Assembly (NCBI RefSeq): GCF_900103035.1
Contig: NZ_FMWO01000048.1
Coordinates: 124,001-188,000, forward strand
DNA length: 64,000 nucleotides
Direction: 5' to 3'
Source of the DNA: Nitrosomonas mobilis
Lineage (GTDB): Bacteria > Pseudomonadota > Gammaproteobacteria > Burkholderiales > Nitrosomonadaceae
Below the pieces are notes generated by a model. It made no database searches, was not told where the DNA came from, and worked only from the letters and a program-made list of their open reading frames with translations. The number at the start of each line of letters is the position of its first letter. Position 1 is the stretch's first letter. This document shows, in pieces, positions 20,537 to 30,822 of the stretch. A program made the translations under genes and the position numbers.

Positions 20537-21221
20537 CCCCGACCAAATCATTTTCTGGCAATTTGGCTTCTTCAAACTTAACGCCACCATCGTCTACACT
20601 TGGGGATTGATGCTCGTACTGGTGATCAGCTCAAGACTGATTACACGCAGACTCTCCACCAAGTTACAACGCTCCCGCTGGCAGAATTTGCTGGAAATCA
20701 TTGTTACTGGCATCAATCAGCAAATTAGAGAAGTGGGTCTTAACGACCCGCAAAAGCATCTCAGCTTTCTGGGCACCTTGTTTCTGTTTGTTGCCATGGC
20801 GAGTTTGTTTACGATTGTGCCTGGCTATGAACCGCCAACCGGCTCTCTTTCCACCACAGCAGCGTTGGCGATCTGTGTGTTCGTCGCAGTACCGCTGTTC
20901 GGTATTGAGGAAAACGGATTGAGCAAATACTTTCAAGCTTACCTAAAGCCAATGGTTATCATGCTGCCATTCAATATCATCAGTGAAATTTCACGCACGC
21001 TCGCGCTCGCAATCCGTCTGTTTGGCAACATGATGAGTGGCACATTAATTCTTGCCATTTTATTGACGGTTACACCTTTCATCTTCCCAATCGTCATGAA
21101 TGCACTGGGATTATTAACTGGTATGGTGCAAGCCTACATTTTCAGTATTCTGGCGACGGTCTATATTGCTGCTGCCTCACAAGCTCGTCAATCCAGACCC
21201 TCTTCAGAAACAAAGCATTAG
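20526..21221 (+). CDS. atpB: N-type ATPase subunit a
   Basis: A 231-residue membrane stator subunit. The key segment RTLALAIRLFGNMMSGTLIL contains the essential arginine (in LAIRLFGNM, about residue 161) that faces the c-ring ion site. Five to six membrane helices are apparent. It provides the half-channels for ion transfer. It starts inside the end of atpR (11-bp overlap). A 215-bp gap separates it from atpE, unusually wide for this otherwise overlapping operon. Confidence 0.93.
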   Translation: MHLSPDQIIFWQFGFFKLNATIVYTWGLMLVLVISSRLITRRLSTKLQRSRWQNLLEIIVTGINQQIREVGLNDPQKHLSFLGTLFLFVAMASLFTIVPGYEPPTGSLSTTAALAICVFVAVPLFGIEENGLSKYFQAYLKPMVIMLPFNIISEISRTLALAIRLFGNMMSGTLILAILLTVTPFIFPIVMNALGLLTGMVQAYIFSILATVYIAAASQARQSRPSSETKH

Positions 21222-21436
21222 CGCTGTCCTAAATAAAGGCTCGAGCTTGTAAACAAGACCGGGCGTGCATAAAAACTGACGTCACCTATACTTGATATAT
21301 AAGGAAGCATTTTCTATGAGCAACAAAGTATTGTGAGGAGACGAATCAAGCAGACAATCTCCAAAGGATATATTCGCAAATATGAGTGCTTAGAAATGTC
21401 TTTAAAACGTTCATTACGATAACCAAAGGAGATATT
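21222..21436 (+). other. Internal gap of the N-ATPase operon ahead of atpE
   Basis: There are 215 bp between atpB and atpE. It contains AAGGAAG followed by ATGAGCAACAAAGTATTGTGA (about 21316), a six-residue frame, plus a second minimal ATG frame. The atpE start has a strong AAAGGAG. This may be a translation-enhancing or internal promoter segment for the highly abundant c-subunit; no defined promoter was recognised. Confidence 0.35.
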
Positions 21437-21718
21437 ATGGACAGTATGACTATCATCGCGGTAGCATCAATTATCACTGCTGGCTTGACCATTGCCATCG
21501 GAGCCCTTGGGCCAGCACTTGGGGAAGGCAAGGCAGTGGCAACGGCGTTGACCTCGTTAGCCCAGCAGCCGGATGCTTCGGCTACCATCACTCGCACACT
21601 ATTCGTGGGCTTGGCGATGATCGAATCTACTGCCATCTACTGTTTTGTGGTGTCAATGATTCTAATTTTTGCCAATCCATTCTGGAATCACTTCATTGCC
21701 CAGACCGCAGGCCAATAA
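21437..21718 (+). CDS. atpE: N-type ATPase subunit c (rotor ring)
   Basis: A 93-residue, two-helix c subunit, start at 21437 after AAAGGAG at 21425-21431. The ion-binding helix 2 reads LAMIESTAIYCF (59-70), with carboxylate Glu63 and the Ser64, Thr65, Tyr68 pattern seen in sodium-type rings. Helix 1 has PALGEGKA with a second carboxylate at Glu30, a feature of N-ATPase rotors. The motif was first read as sodium-specific, but two-carboxylate rings may carry protons, so the coupling ion is left open. Confidence 0.93.
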   Translation: MDSMTIIAVASIITAGLTIAIGALGPALGEGKAVATALTSLAQQPDASATITRTLFVGLAMIESTAIYCFVVSMILIFANPFWNHFIAQTAGQ

Positions 21719-21721
21719 GTC

Positions 21722-22546
21722 ATGCTGATTGATTGGTTTACTGTTGTTGCGCAAATCATTAATTTTCTTATTCTGGTGTGGTTGTTGAAGCGCTTTCTGT
21801 ACAAGCCTATTCTCACCGCAATTGATGCACGTGAGCAACGAATCGCCGCAAAACTCGCAGATGCTGATGCGAAAAAGATGGAGGCTCAGAAGGAGCGTGA
21901 TGCATTCCAGCAAAAAAATGAGGATTTTGATAAGCAACGCATTGAGCGAATGAATCAGGTCGCGGAAGCGGTAAGCGCAGAACGAGCACAGCTACTTGAT
22001 GCAGCACGACAAGAGTCAAGCGATTTGCGCGCGCAGTTGCAGGTGACGCTAAAGAATGAGCGGCACAACCTGAATGAAGCACTCAGTCATCGCGCCCGAG
22101 AGGAAGTGTTTGCCATTGCCCGTAAGACACTTATTGATCTCGCTGACACAACCCTTGAAGACCGTGTGACAGCCGTTTTCCTTGACCGTCTACGTGAGCT
22201 TGATGATGGAGAGATGGCTGATTTGAAATTGGTTTTTAAAGCATCAGTCGACCCGTTGCTTATACGCACTGCTTTCACCTTATCAACAGAGCAGTGCGCT
22301 GCTATTGAAACCACAATCAATGGAGTGCTGGGCGAGGAGAAGGCGGTCAAGTTCGAGACCGCGCCAGACCTGATTAGCGGTATTGAGCTTGTCGCAAATG
22401 GACGAAAAGTGGCATGGAGTATTGCGAGTTATCTCGCTTCGCTGGAAGAGAGTATCGATGAACTTTTGAAAGATAGAGACGGGATTCAGTTGGAAGTCAA
22501 GCCTAAGGCTAAAACAGAGTCTGATTCCCAGGCAAAGAGCGAATAG
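21722..22546 (+). CDS. atpF: N-type ATPase b-delta fusion stator subunit
   Basis: A 274-residue protein, longer than an ordinary b subunit (about 160). One N-terminal membrane helix (about 5-24, [20 protein letters not shown]) is followed by a long charged coiled coil (35-130). The C-terminal part, with [20 protein letters not shown] near 217-236, resembles the delta subunit tail that caps F1. No separate atpH gene exists in the operon, so this protein must supply both functions. It starts 3 bp after atpE and overlaps the atpA region. Confidence 0.88.
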   Translation: MLIDWFTVVAQIINFLILVWLLKRFLYKPILTAIDAREQRIAAKLADADAKKMEAQKERDAFQQKNEDFDKQRIERMNQVAEAVSAERAQLLDAARQESSDLRAQLQVTLKNERHNLNEALSHRAREEVFAIARKTLIDLADTTLEDRVTAVFLDRLRELDDGEMADLKLVFKASVDPLLIRTAFTLSTEQCAAIETTINGVLGEEKAVKFETAPDLISGIELVANGRKVAWSIASYLASLEESIDELLKDRDGIQLEVKPKAKTESDSQAKSE

Positions 22547-22548
22547 TG

Positions 22549-24084
22549 ATGGAGTCCGATAACCTCAAAAATGTTTTTGACCGAGTCTTTACTGGAATAG
22601 GTCAAGCACGTGAATCCTTTGTACCAGACCTGAAGCACCGGGAAATAGGCACGATCACCAGTATCGGCACTGGTATCGCCAAGGTCGCCGGTTTGCCAGG
22701 TGTTGGTTTTGAGGAGATCCTGAAGTTTCCAAATGGTGTATACGGCATCGCATTCAACGTTGATGAAGATGAAATTGGCGTCGTGCTACTTGGACATTAC
22801 TGGGAATTGCAAGCAGGCGATGAAGTCGAACGTCGGGGGCATGTGATTGACGTACCGGTGGGAGATGGATTGGTCGGGCGGATTATCAACCCAATGGGTC
22901 GTCCTCTGGACGGCAAAGGCAGGCTCGATTTCAGTGGACGTTTGCCGGTCGAACGACCTTCTGCAGCCATCATGGATCGTGCGCCCGTTAGTGCACCCTT
23001 GCAAACCGGGATCAAGGTCATCGATGCACTCATTCCAGTAGGTCGCGGCCAACGTGAGCTGATCCTCGGTGACCGGCAGACCGGTAAAACCGCAATTGCA
23101 CTCGATACGATACTCAATCAACGAGACCAGAATGTGCTGTGTGTTTATTGCGCCATAGGCCAACGCGCATCAGGCGTGGCGAAAGTAATCGCTACGCTGC
23201 GGGAAAAAGGTGCGATGGATTATACGGTTGTAGTCGTCACCGAAGGCAACGATCCGCCTGGCCTTGCTTACATTGCACCGTATGCTGCAACAAGTATCGC
23301 AGAATATTTCATGGAACAAGGTCGTGATGTGCTGATCGTTTACGATGACCTTACGCATCATGCACGTGCCTATCGCGAACTGTCTCTTCTGCTGCGCCGC
23401 CCACCCGGCAGGGAAGCTTTTCCAGGTGATATTTTTTACATCCACTCGCGATTGCTGGAACGCGCAACGCATTTGCGCCCCGAATTTGGTGGCGGATCGC
23501 TAACAGCACTGCCAATTATCGAAACGGAAGCACAGGACATTTCTGCCTATATTCCAACTAACCTGATTTCCATTACGGACGGACAGATATACCTTTCACC
23601 ATCGCTATTTGCATTGGGTGTGCTACCTGCAGTTGACGTAGGCAAATCTGTTTCGCGCGTTGGAGGCAAAGCTCAACTGGCTGCGTACCGTGCGGTTGCG
23701 GGTGATCTTAAACTCGCTTACGCGCAGTTTGAGGAGCTTGAGACTTTTGCCCGCTTCGGCGCTCGCCTGGATGAAGACACGCGCAAAATCATTACGCATG
23801 GTCTGCGAATCCGAGCCTGCCTCAAGCAACCTGAGTTCACACCGGTTTCCGTGGCCGCACAAATTGCCGTGCTGATGGCATTGACCGCAGATCATTTTGA
23901 CAACGTGCCGCTTGATCAGATGGTCGATGCCGAGCAAGCGGTCTATGCAGCTGCAGCGGATATTCCAGTCGAAGTGCGTTCGCGATTTGATACTGCTAAA
24001 AAATTAAGTGATGAAGATCGGGCAACGATTACCCGGATTGTGAGCAATTCACTCGCACACTTTCAACTAGAAAGTCATGAGTGA
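22549..24084 (+). CDS. atpA: N-type ATPase subunit alpha
   Basis: A 511-residue alpha subunit with the regulatory P-loop [13 protein letters not shown] near 174-186 and [17 protein letters not shown] typical of the alpha family. The ATG at 22549 is preferred to an adjacent GTG at 22546 that overlaps the atpF stop. It forms the non-catalytic nucleotide sites of F1. It is followed by atpG with an 8-bp overlap. Length and motifs are normal. Confidence 0.95.
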   Translation: MESDNLKNVFDRVFTGIGQARESFVPDLKHREIGTITSIGTGIAKVAGLPGVGFEEILKFPNGVYGIAFNVDEDEIGVVLLGHYWELQAGDEVERRGHVIDVPVGDGLVGRIINPMGRPLDGKGRLDFSGRLPVERPSAAIMDRAPVSAPLQTGIKVIDALIPVGRGQRELILGDRQTGKTAIALDTILNQRDQNVLCVYCAIGQRASGVAKVIATLREKGAMDYTVVVVTEGNDPPGLAYIAPYAATSIAEYFMEQGRDVLIVYDDLTHHARAYRELSLLLRRPPGREAFPGDIFYIHSRLLERATHLRPEFGGGSLTALPIIETEAQDISAYIPTNLISITDGQIYLSPSLFALGVLPAVDVGKSVSRVGGKAQLAAYRAVAGDLKLAYAQFEELETFARFGARLDEDTRKIITHGLRIRACLKQPEFTPVSVAAQIAVLMALTADHFDNVPLDQMVDAEQAVYAAAADIPVEVRSRFDTAKKLSDEDRATITRIVSNSLAHFQLESHE

Positions 24085-24964
24085 TAGCGTTGCGAGCTTG
24101 CGCCACAAGATCGTCAGTGCTGGAAAGCTTGGTTCTGTCGTGCGCACAATGAAGACCATGGCTGCTTCAAATATTGGACAGTATGAGAATGCGGTGCGTG
24201 CGCTGGATGATTACTATCGAACCGTGCAACTGGGCTTGATCACGTATTTCCGACAGGATAAATTGTCTTTTACCGTGCATCCAGTAGCGCAGAGGGAAGC
24301 AGGGGCGACTGGCGTAATTGTATTTGGTTCTGACCAGGGACTGGTTGGTCAATTTAATGACGTGATAGTAGAGTTTGTCATGAATACACTGAGAAATTTA
24401 CCTGACGTAAGAATGGTATGGGCGGTCGGTGAGCGTATTCAGTCGCGCCTTGCCGAAACTGACCTGTCACCAGTGGAGAATTTTATTCTGCCAAATTCAA
24501 TTAACGCAATTACGCCGCTGGTAGGGCAGATTCTGATTGAAATGGAATCGCAACGTGAAAAAGGCAAGATCACTCAAGTTTATATTTTTCATAATCGCCC
24601 CCGGTCTGGCGCGATTTATGCACCCGTGAGTCAACAATTGCTGCCGTTGGACGAAGCGTGGCGACATAGCCTGGCTACCATTCGCTGGCCGACCCAAAAT
24701 TTACCCGAAGTTATAAATAATGGGAAGCAAGTATTGCAGGCGCTCATTCGTGAGTATCTTTTTGTTTCACTTTTCAGGGCTTGCGCTGAATCGTTGGCAA
24801 GTGAAAACGCGAGTCGTTTGGCAGCAATGCAGCGTGCTGAAAAAAATATCGACGAATTGCAGGAGGAACTGAATCGGTTATTTCACCGCTTACGCCAAAG
24901 TGACATCGACGGAGAGTTATTCGATGTTGTATCGGGCTTCGAAGCACTAACAAAATCGCAGTGA
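24077..24964 (+). CDS. atpG: N-type ATPase subunit gamma
   Basis: A 295-residue central-stalk gamma subunit. The N-terminal helix [20 protein letters not shown] followed by [14 protein letters not shown] and the C-terminal coiled coil ([19 protein letters not shown]) match F-ATPase gamma, though the sequence is divergent, as is normal for N-type enzymes. It is the last gene of the operon; a 10-bp stem hairpin lies 28 bp after the stop. Confidence 0.9.
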   Translation: MSDSVASLRHKIVSAGKLGSVVRTMKTMAASNIGQYENAVRALDDYYRTVQLGLITYFRQDKLSFTVHPVAQREAGATGVIVFGSDQGLVGQFNDVIVEFVMNTLRNLPDVRMVWAVGERIQSRLAETDLSPVENFILPNSINAITPLVGQILIEMESQREKGKITQVYIFHNRPRSGAIYAPVSQQLLPLDEAWRHSLATIRWPTQNLPEVINNGKQVLQALIREYLFVSLFRACAESLASENASRLAAMQRAEKNIDELQEELNRLFHRLRQSDIDGELFDVVSGFEALTKSQ

Positions 24965-24991
24965 CAGCTCAAAGGATCAAGATGAACGCAG

Positions 24992-25017
24992 AATTAAAGT
25001 CATGATAGACTTTAATT
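24992..25017 (+). terminator. Hairpin after the N-ATPase operon
   Basis: AATTAAAGTC (24992-25001) pairs perfectly with GACTTTAATT (25008-25017) around a six-base loop. It lacks a clear U-run, and the stem is A/T-rich, so it may be a weak terminator or an operator for the following catalase gene. Confidence 0.4.
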
Positions 25018-25047
25018 ACATAATTAATCTGACGAAGGGCTCCAGCA

Positions 25048-26502
25048 ATGAGCAGCGATAAAAAACTGACGACTACCGCAGGTTGTCCGGTAGCGGATAA
25101 TCAGAATGTCATGACGGCCGGCCCAAGAGGACCGCAATTACTGCAGGATGTCTGGTTCCTGGAAAAGCTTGCGCATTTCGACCGCGAAGTCATTCCGGAG
25201 CGCCGCATGCACGCCAAAGGTTCCGGCGCTTATGGCGTGTTCACGGTGACCCATGATATTACCCGTTACACCCGCGCCAGGCTCTTTTCACAGATTGGCA
25301 AAAAAACCGAAGTGTTTGCCCGCTTTACCACGGTGGCGGGTGAGCGCGGGGCGGCGGATGCGGAGCGGGATATTCGCGGTTTTGCGCTGAAATTTTATAC
25401 CGAGGAAGGTAACTGGGATATGGTGGGTAACAATACGCCGGTATTTTTCCTGCGCGATCCGCTGAAATTTCCGGACCTGAATCATGCGGTCAAGCGCGAT
25501 CCGCGCACCAATCTGCGCAGCGCCAAAAGCAACTGGGATTTCTGGACATCCCTGCCGGAAGCCTTGCATCAGATCACCATTGTCATGAGCGATCGTGGCA
25601 TACCCGCATCTTACCGGCACATGCATGGCTTTGGTAGCCATACGTTCAGTTTTATTAATGCCCGCAATGAACGGTACTGGGTGAAATTCCATTTCAAAAC
25701 TCAGCAGGAAATCAGGAATCTGACGGACGCCGAGGCTGAGGTGCTCATTGGAAAGGACAGGGAAAGCCATCAGCGCGATCTGTACGAAAATCTGGAGAAG
25801 GGTAATTTTCCAAAATGGACATTTGCGGTGCAGATCATGCCGGAGGCGGATGCCGCCAAGGTACCCTATAATCCGTTCGATCTCACCAAAATCTGGCCGC
25901 ATAGTGATTACCCGTTGATCGAAGTGGGAGTACTGGAATTGAACCGTAATCCGGAAAACTTTTTTGCCGAGGTAGAACAATCGGCCTTCAATCCGGCCAA
26001 CGTGGTGCCTGGTATTGGGTTTTCACCTGACAGAATGTTGCAGGGACGGCTGTTTGCGTATGGCGATGCACAGCGTTATCGTCTTGGGGTGAATCATCAC
26101 CTTATCCCGGTCAACGCCCCGCGCTGCCCGGTGCACAGCTATCATCGCGATGGTCAGATGCGTGTTGATGGCAATTACGGCGGCACACTTGGCTATGAGC
26201 CCAATGATCAGCAGGAATGGCAGGAGCAGCCTGAATTCCGGGAGTTACCACTGGCACTGCAAGGCGCGGCTGATCACTGGGATCACCGTGAGGACAACGA
26301 TTATTTCACTCAGCCGGGGAACCTGTTCAGGCTGATGAGCGGTGAAAAACGCCAACTTCTGTTTGAGAATACCGCCAGAAGTATCGGTAGTGCACCCCGG
26401 GAAATTCAGATTCGCCATATCCGGCACTGCCACCAGGCAGACCTTGCCTACGGAAAAGGTATTGCCGACGCGCTGGGAATTGCTGCGTCGGAATATCTAT
26501 AG
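25048..26502 (+). CDS. katA: Monofunctional haem catalase
   Basis: A 484-residue small-subunit catalase that converts hydrogen peroxide to water and oxygen. [14 protein letters not shown] contains the distal catalytic His at 55; [13 protein letters not shown] supplies the conserved Asn near 128; and [14 protein letters not shown] carries the proximal haem-ligating Tyr near 340. There is no signal peptide, so it is cytoplasmic. It is preceded by an AT-rich hairpin and followed 40 bp later by a membrane-protein gene. No OxyR site was recognised. Confidence 0.96.
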   Translation: MSSDKKLTTTAGCPVADNQNVMTAGPRGPQLLQDVWFLEKLAHFDREVIPERRMHAKGSGAYGVFTVTHDITRYTRARLFSQIGKKTEVFARFTTVAGERGAADAERDIRGFALKFYTEEGNWDMVGNNTPVFFLRDPLKFPDLNHAVKRDPRTNLRSAKSNWDFWTSLPEALHQITIVMSDRGIPASYRHMHGFGSHTFSFINARNERYWVKFHFKTQQEIRNLTDAEAEVLIGKDRESHQRDLYENLEKGNFPKWTFAVQIMPEADAAKVPYNPFDLTKIWPHSDYPLIEVGVLELNRNPENFFAEVEQSAFNPANVVPGIGFSPDRMLQGRLFAYGDAQRYRLGVNHHLIPVNAPRCPVHSYHRDGQMRVDGNYGGTLGYEPNDQQEWQEQPEFRELPLALQGAADHWDHREDNDYFTQPGNLFRLMSGEKRQLLFENTARSIGSAPREIQIRHIRHCHQADLAYGKGIADALGIAASEYL

Positions 26503-26541
26503 CAATCATTTTCAGCAATTTCCGGACACATGATAGGGTAA

Positions 26542-27330
26542 ATGACAAAAACGGTTTTGCGTCACGGCAACGTATTTTTCTGGGGATATGGCCTGATCTT
26601 GTTGATGGTGGCAATGATCATGCCACCCGTTGCGCAGTCACAGCTTTATCACGCATTTGCTAACCAGCGCAGTTTTCTGGGAATTCCCAATTTTTGGGAT
26701 GTCGCTTCCAATCTTCCTTTCCTGTTGATTGGTGCAGCAGGCATTATTTTTCTCCGGCATGACAAGCAGCGTGACCGAAAAACCGACTCAACCAGCGTTT
26801 ATTCTGCCTATCAGTTGGTGTTTCTCAGCACACTGTTGGTCTTTCCTGGTTCTGTCTATTATCACTGGTCACCGGATAACATCAGCTTATTGTGGGACAG
26901 ACTGCCGATTGCTATCGGCATGATGGCGCTGCTCGCAGCCGTGTCGCTCGAACGTATTCCCCTCAAACGGCCCAATCTGCTGCTGATCGCATTCGTATCA
27001 TTCGGCGCGGCCAGTGTGGTGTACTGGTATTGGAGCGAACAGCAGGGTGCGGGTAACCTCAATTACTATATCGCCGTGCAATTTGGTGCATTGCTGCTGA
27101 TTGCCCTGCTGGTGGGATTTTATCCGTCCCGCTACAGTCGCGCACACGACCTGTATGGTGTATTGGGCTGGTACGGCCTTGCCAAAGTTGCCGAAATATT
27201 TGATGAACCCATTTACCATATAAGTGGAATCGTAAGCGGTCATACGCTCAAACACCTGCTGGCAGCAATGGGCGTTTATTGGTTAATAAGAATGCTCAGA
27301 TTACGTGCGGATAGTCGGAAGAGTGCATGA
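26542..27330 (+). CDS. Polytopic membrane protein resembling the ceramidase/CREST hydrolase superfamily
   Basis: A 262-residue protein with about seven hydrophobic helices. YYHWSPDN followed by LLWDRLPIAIGMM near 112-130 and SGHTLKHLLAAMG near 235-247 form the scattered His/Asp motif pattern (H, D, HxxxH) of CREST-type membrane hydrolases such as alkaline ceramidase. Reaction and substrate cannot be inferred. It begins 40 bp after katA, with a weak ribosome-binding site, and may be co-transcribed. Confidence 0.6.
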   Translation: MTKTVLRHGNVFFWGYGLILLMVAMIMPPVAQSQLYHAFANQRSFLGIPNFWDVASNLPFLLIGAAGIIFLRHDKQRDRKTDSTSVYSAYQLVFLSTLLVFPGSVYYHWSPDNISLLWDRLPIAIGMMALLAAVSLERIPLKRPNLLLIAFVSFGAASVVYWYWSEQQGAGNLNYYIAVQFGALLLIALLVGFYPSRYSRAHDLYGVLGWYGLAKVAEIFDEPIYHISGIVSGHTLKHLLAAMGVYWLIRMLRLRADSRKSA

Positions 27331-27759
27331 CCATACTGTGGCTCATCACGAGCAGCTCCGTTATAAATTGGAACCGGGGCTCGTGGATAAAACGGCGGGT
27401 GACAAATAGAAGTTTTGCGCTGGGTAATGAATGCTTCTTAGCACAAGTATCCGCTGTTCTGGGAAAATGATCGACACCTGGTATCTCCATTTATTGTATT
27501 TATTGCAGCAGCTGGACAGAAAAACGGATGAAATAACCATCGTTGATAGCGTGCATGAAAATCACAAGGGTAACGAGAACTTTTGTCGGATTATCCTGCC
27601 TAACGTCACTGTGCGCTGAGCAGAACGGGAACGCGAGAAACGGCGTGCGCAAAAGTAGCTTTATGCTGGTGAAGCGCTAACCCGGAAGGAACTACTGCAA
27701 AGTCGCAAGCTTCAGAGTAAAATGATAATCCCTTAATCTTTAAAAAAAGGAAAATATCT
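27331..27759. other. Gene-poor interval upstream of cytochrome c
   Basis: No supported gene; short open frames here have no recognisable motif or ribosome-binding site. It presumably holds the cytochrome c promoter near its right end, but no clear hexamers were identified. Confidence 0.4.
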
Positions 27760-28068
27760 ATGAAAACAGTTTGGTTAGGTACATTCGCTGCTGTTCTATT
27801 GACGGCAGGTGTTGCTCAGGCAAGCGCTGAGCTGGCTCAAAAAAATAATTGTACTGCCTGTCATCAGGTTGAAATGAAAGTAGTTGGCCCAGCTCTCAAG
27901 GATGTTGCTGCGAAGTACGCCGGTGTAGACGGCGCTGCTGATCAACTGGCTGCCAAAATCAAAAATGGCAGCAGTGGTGTTTGGGGAAACATCCCAATGC
28001 CGCCGAATGTCAACGTCAGCGATGACGATGCTAAAGCGCTGGCTGAATGGATTCTGTCACTCAAGTAA
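27760..28068 (+). CDS. Periplasmic cytochrome c-552 (class I, c551/c552 type)
   Basis: A 102-residue precursor with a Sec signal peptide (about residues 1-21, ending VAQA). The mature protein of about 81 residues has haem-binding CTACH at 31-35 and axial-ligand Met80 in NIPMPPN. It closely resembles the abundant Nitrosomonas cytochrome c-552 that carries electrons from the hydroxylamine oxidation pathway to terminal oxidases; this points to the organism. Strong AAAAAAGGAAAAT upstream suggests high translation, and a good intrinsic terminator follows. Confidence 0.93.
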   Translation: MKTVWLGTFAAVLLTAGVAQASAELAQKNNCTACHQVEMKVVGPALKDVAAKYAGVDGAADQLAAKIKNGSSGVWGNIPMPPNVNVSDDDAKALAEWILSLK

Positions 28069-28089
28069 ACTGATCTTCAGGGTACATGG

Positions 28090-28122
28090 AAAGCCGATAC
28101 CGTACCAAGTATCGGCTTTTTT
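28090..28122 (+). terminator. Intrinsic terminator of the cytochrome c gene
   Basis: AAGCCGATAC (28091-28100) pairs perfectly with GTATCGGCTT (28109-28118), followed by TTTT. It starts 22 bp after the cytochrome c stop. Confidence 0.9.
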
Positions 28123-28164
28123 AATTCAACTGTGTTTTCTTATAGTAATGAAATTTCAGAAATA

Positions 28165-28632
28165 ATGACAACAGACAAAATCATTTTTGGCGCTGGCTGT
28201 TTCTGGGGGGTAGAAGCTGTTTTTCGTGAGATTCCTGGAGTGACGGCAACTACCTGCGGTTATGCGGGCGGAAAGACTGAAAATCCAAGTTATGGAGATG
28301 TCTGTGGCGGCGGTACCGGACATGCCGAGGTAGTGTTGGTCGAGTACGATTCTGCTGTTCTAGCGTTCCGGGATTTACTGAAGGTATTCTGGGAATGTCA
28401 TGATCCTACTACACTCAATCGCCAAGGTCCTGATATCGGTACCCAGTACCGTTCGGCCATTTTTTGCCATACCCCAGAGCAGCAGACAGAGGCAAAAATC
28501 AGCCGCGATCAGCTGCAGCAAAGCGGCCGATGGCGTAATCAGATAGTTACTGAAATTCTGCCTGCTTCTCGGTTTTATCCAGCGGAGGCTTACCATCAGT
28601 GCTATTTCGAAAAACATGGGCATGGGCACTAA
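28165..28632 (+). CDS. msrA: Peptide methionine sulfoxide reductase A
   Basis: A 155-residue MsrA that reduces methionine-S-sulfoxide in proteins. GAGCFWGVEAVF at 9-20 holds the catalytic Cys12; GYAGGKTENPSY, GHAEVVLVEYD and the GTQYRSAIF segment are family hallmarks. The start at 28165 (MTTDKIIFGAG) gives the usual N-terminus; an ATG 33 bases upstream overlaps the terminator region. No resolving-Cys MsrB domain is fused. Confidence 0.95.
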   Translation: MTTDKIIFGAGCFWGVEAVFREIPGVTATTCGYAGGKTENPSYGDVCGGGTGHAEVVLVEYDSAVLAFRDLLKVFWECHDPTTLNRQGPDIGTQYRSAIFCHTPEQQTEAKISRDQLQQSGRWRNQIVTEILPASRFYPAEAYHQCYFEKHGHGH

Positions 28633-28679
28633 AAAGTTTGGATTTTTCTGATTTTGGGTTATCGCATCTAGCGGAAGAA

Positions 28680-28821
28680 CCTTGTACTGAGCTGATTGGT
28701 GGCCTATTCCGGGCTGAAGTCTTCCTGAATCAACCGCTCTACTTCCATCTGTTCATCTGATAAAAAATTTCCGGGCAATGCGAATTTGATTCAAACCCGC
28801 CTGCTTTAATCCGTAAATCTG
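28680..28821 (-). mobile_element. IS30-family transposase fragment
   Basis: Read on the minus strand, HQIYGLKQAGLNQIRIAR is the helix-turn-helix start of an IS30 transposase, and a few bases on QMEVERLIQEDFSPE followed by a stop is the next conserved block. The intervening and all downstream parts are missing. It is distinct from the better-preserved IS30 remnant at 4.5 kb. Confidence 0.7.
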
Positions 28822-29160
28822 ATGAATCAATATGATGGTTTCTTTTCAGATTCTATTTCAAAAAATGTGGCAATAATTGGTGCAAGTGGTGGTGTCGGTT
28901 TTGCTGTCACCCGTCGGTTACTCGTGACAGGATACCGGGTGAGCGCGGCCTACCGTACGCACAAAATCCCGGATGTGCACGCGTTAATGTGTCAACATGC
29001 CAAGCAGTTGAGTTTGTGACGGGCGAATCTCACAATCGCACAAATTTCCCATGCCTTGAAAGATCGAATAGGCAAGCTGCATCTGCTCATGAACTGCAGC
29101 GGTGTGTTATATGCGGAAGGCATGCAGCCGGATAACCAGCTGGGTGATGTAGTTCAATAG
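28822..29160 (+). pseudogene. Truncated short-chain dehydrogenase/reductase gene
   Basis: The frame opens with a Rossmann motif (NVAIIGASGGVGFAVTRRLL), stops at an in-frame TGA (29017-29019) and continues in the same frame as HALKDRIGKLHLLMNCSGVL to TAG 29158-29160. That is the first half of an SDR resembling C-factor/CsgA-like proteins; the catalytic YxxxK half is gone. It is flanked by IS fragments on both sides. Confidence 0.78.
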
Positions 29161-29206
29161 AATTGACCGGTCGTTGTCAAGTTGGCCGTCGCCTGAACGT
29201 ATAGAT

Positions 29207-29640
29207 TTATGCTGTCTTTGTGAGTTCTAAACTAGCCTCCTTTTGGTCGATTTTTTCGGGAACGCGTTGATCCGGGTTTAAATGAACGACGCGAACCGGC
29301 TGCCAGTTCCGAGTACCGTCGCTCCGGCGTTCTGGATACTTCTTCTTCGCTTCTTCATATGCATTGGCACGCTTCTGCAGCAACTCGGTATCCAGGTTGG
29401 CGCGGCGTTCTGCCGGTGTTACGAAGTGTGACGATGTTCAGGTTGTACCATTGTACAAACATACCGACCCACCACCTGGCGGCTGAATGATGGTGTCACC
29501 CCCAATGCTTGCAGGGAAGTCAACAACGCTGCGCCCTTAGTCGGGTTGCCGTTGTCCGAATGCAGCACTACCTGGCCCGGCGCGATATTTTCCCGTATAC
29601 AATATCGCGCCTGACATTCAGGCGACAGGTGGTTTTATAA
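29207..29640 (-). mobile_element. IS3-family transposase (orfB) fragment with internal deletion
   Basis: On the minus strand, GQVVLHSDNGNPTKGAALLT and LQALGVTPSFSR are the second DDE block of an IS3-type transposase. After a frameshift and deletion MFVQWYN appears, then TPAERRANLDTELLQ-type C-terminal sequence in another frame, ending ELTKTA at a stop at 29207. The beginning of orfB and orfA are absent. Confidence 0.75.
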
Positions 29641-29673
29641 ACATTTTCATTATGCTGACTTCAATTCTGCAAA

Positions 29674-30642
29674 TCAATGATTGCGGTTGACGGCGAAGTC
29701 GGCTAGTTGAGTTAAACATTGTTTATAGGCAGAATCAGAGATTGTCTCTATTGCCGCAAGAGCCATCCCGGATTCTTTCTGCGCGCATTGCCTCGCATAA
29801 TCCAATGCTCCCGTTTCCTGAATGATCTGTAATACCGGTTCAAATCCATCCGCTCCACCCGTCTCAATTGCACGCCGGATCGTATCAGTCTGATGAGCGT
29901 TTCCGGTGCGCACTGCGAAAATGAGTGGCAGAGTGGGTTTGCCCTCTGCCAGATCGTCGCCAAGATTCTTGCCAGTATCATGATTGTCGCCTGAATAATC
30001 GAGCAGATCGTCCACCAGCTGGAACGCTGTACCTAAGTGCATGCCATATGCAGCCAGAGCGCTTTCTTCTGCTATTGAAGCACCTCCCAGAATGGCACCC
30101 AGGCGTGCAGCTGCCTCAAACAGCTTGGCCGTTTTGAAACGAATGACCCGAAGATAATTTTCTTCTTCTACATCAGGGTCGCGACAGTTAAGTAGTTGCA
30201 ATACCTCGCCTTCAGCAATAGTGTTGGTCGCATCTGCCAGTACCTCCATAACCCGCATGTTCTGAATTTCCACCATCATCTGAAATGCGCGTGAATACAA
30301 AAAATCACCAACCAGTACGCTGGCAGCATTACCAAATAACGCATTGGCGGTGGCGTGATTGCGTCGCATACTGGAATCATCGACTACATCATCGTGGAGC
30401 AGCGTGGCGGTATGGATAAATTCAACGACAGCCGCCAGTACATGATGGGAAGATCCTGAATAACCGAATACCCCTGCTGATAAAACTACCAGCGCTGGAC
30501 GCAAGCGTTTTCCACCGCTGTTAATAATATATTCACTAACTTGCCGTATAAGTGCAACATGCGAATGGAGCTTCTGCCGAATCACGGTATCAACATCACC
30601 CATGTCCTCGGCAATAAAGCTTCTGATTGACTCGATTGACAC
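29674..30642 (-). CDS. ispB: Octaprenyl-diphosphate synthase
   Basis: A 322-residue trans-prenyl transferase. The first aspartate-rich motif LLHDDVVDDSSMRR is at 81-94 and the second, LVDDLLDYSGD, near 210. It extends farnesyl diphosphate with isopentenyl diphosphate to the ubiquinone side chain. GGKRLRPALVVLSAG near 43-57 is also conserved. It is divergent from hemA, with about 180 bp between the two starts. The octaprenyl chain length is assumed from the usual betaproteobacterial enzyme. Confidence 0.92.
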   Translation of the reverse strand: MSIESIRSFIAEDMGDVDTVIRQKLHSHVALIRQVSEYIINSGGKRLRPALVVLSAGVFGYSGSSHHVLAAVVEFIHTATLLHDDVVDDSSMRRNHATANALFGNAASVLVGDFLYSRAFQMMVEIQNMRVMEVLADATNTIAEGEVLQLLNCRDPDVEEENYLRVIRFKTAKLFEAAARLGAILGGASIAEESALAAYGMHLGTAFQLVDDLLDYSGDNHDTGKNLGDDLAEGKPTLPLIFAVRTGNAHQTDTIRRAIETGGADGFEPVLQIIQETGALDYARQCAQKESGMALAAIETISDSAYKQCLTQLADFAVNRNH

Positions 30643-30822
30643 AATTGCTCCCTGAAGAAATCGCTATGGTAGAAACGTCATGTCATTGGTGTCAAGTCAG
30701 AATCAGTTATAACTGAAAAATAACTGGAAACCGCTTACGTGTTGTAACTTCCATTGAGTCATGCTGTCAAAAGTTCCGTTATAATTAGCGGCTTTAAGCA
30801 TTGCCTTATCGGGAAAAACTCC

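Noticed and set aside
27431-27619. A 62-codon frame upstream of cytochrome c
   Set aside because: No Shine-Dalgarno sequence, no recognisable domain, and composition typical of intergenic DNA.
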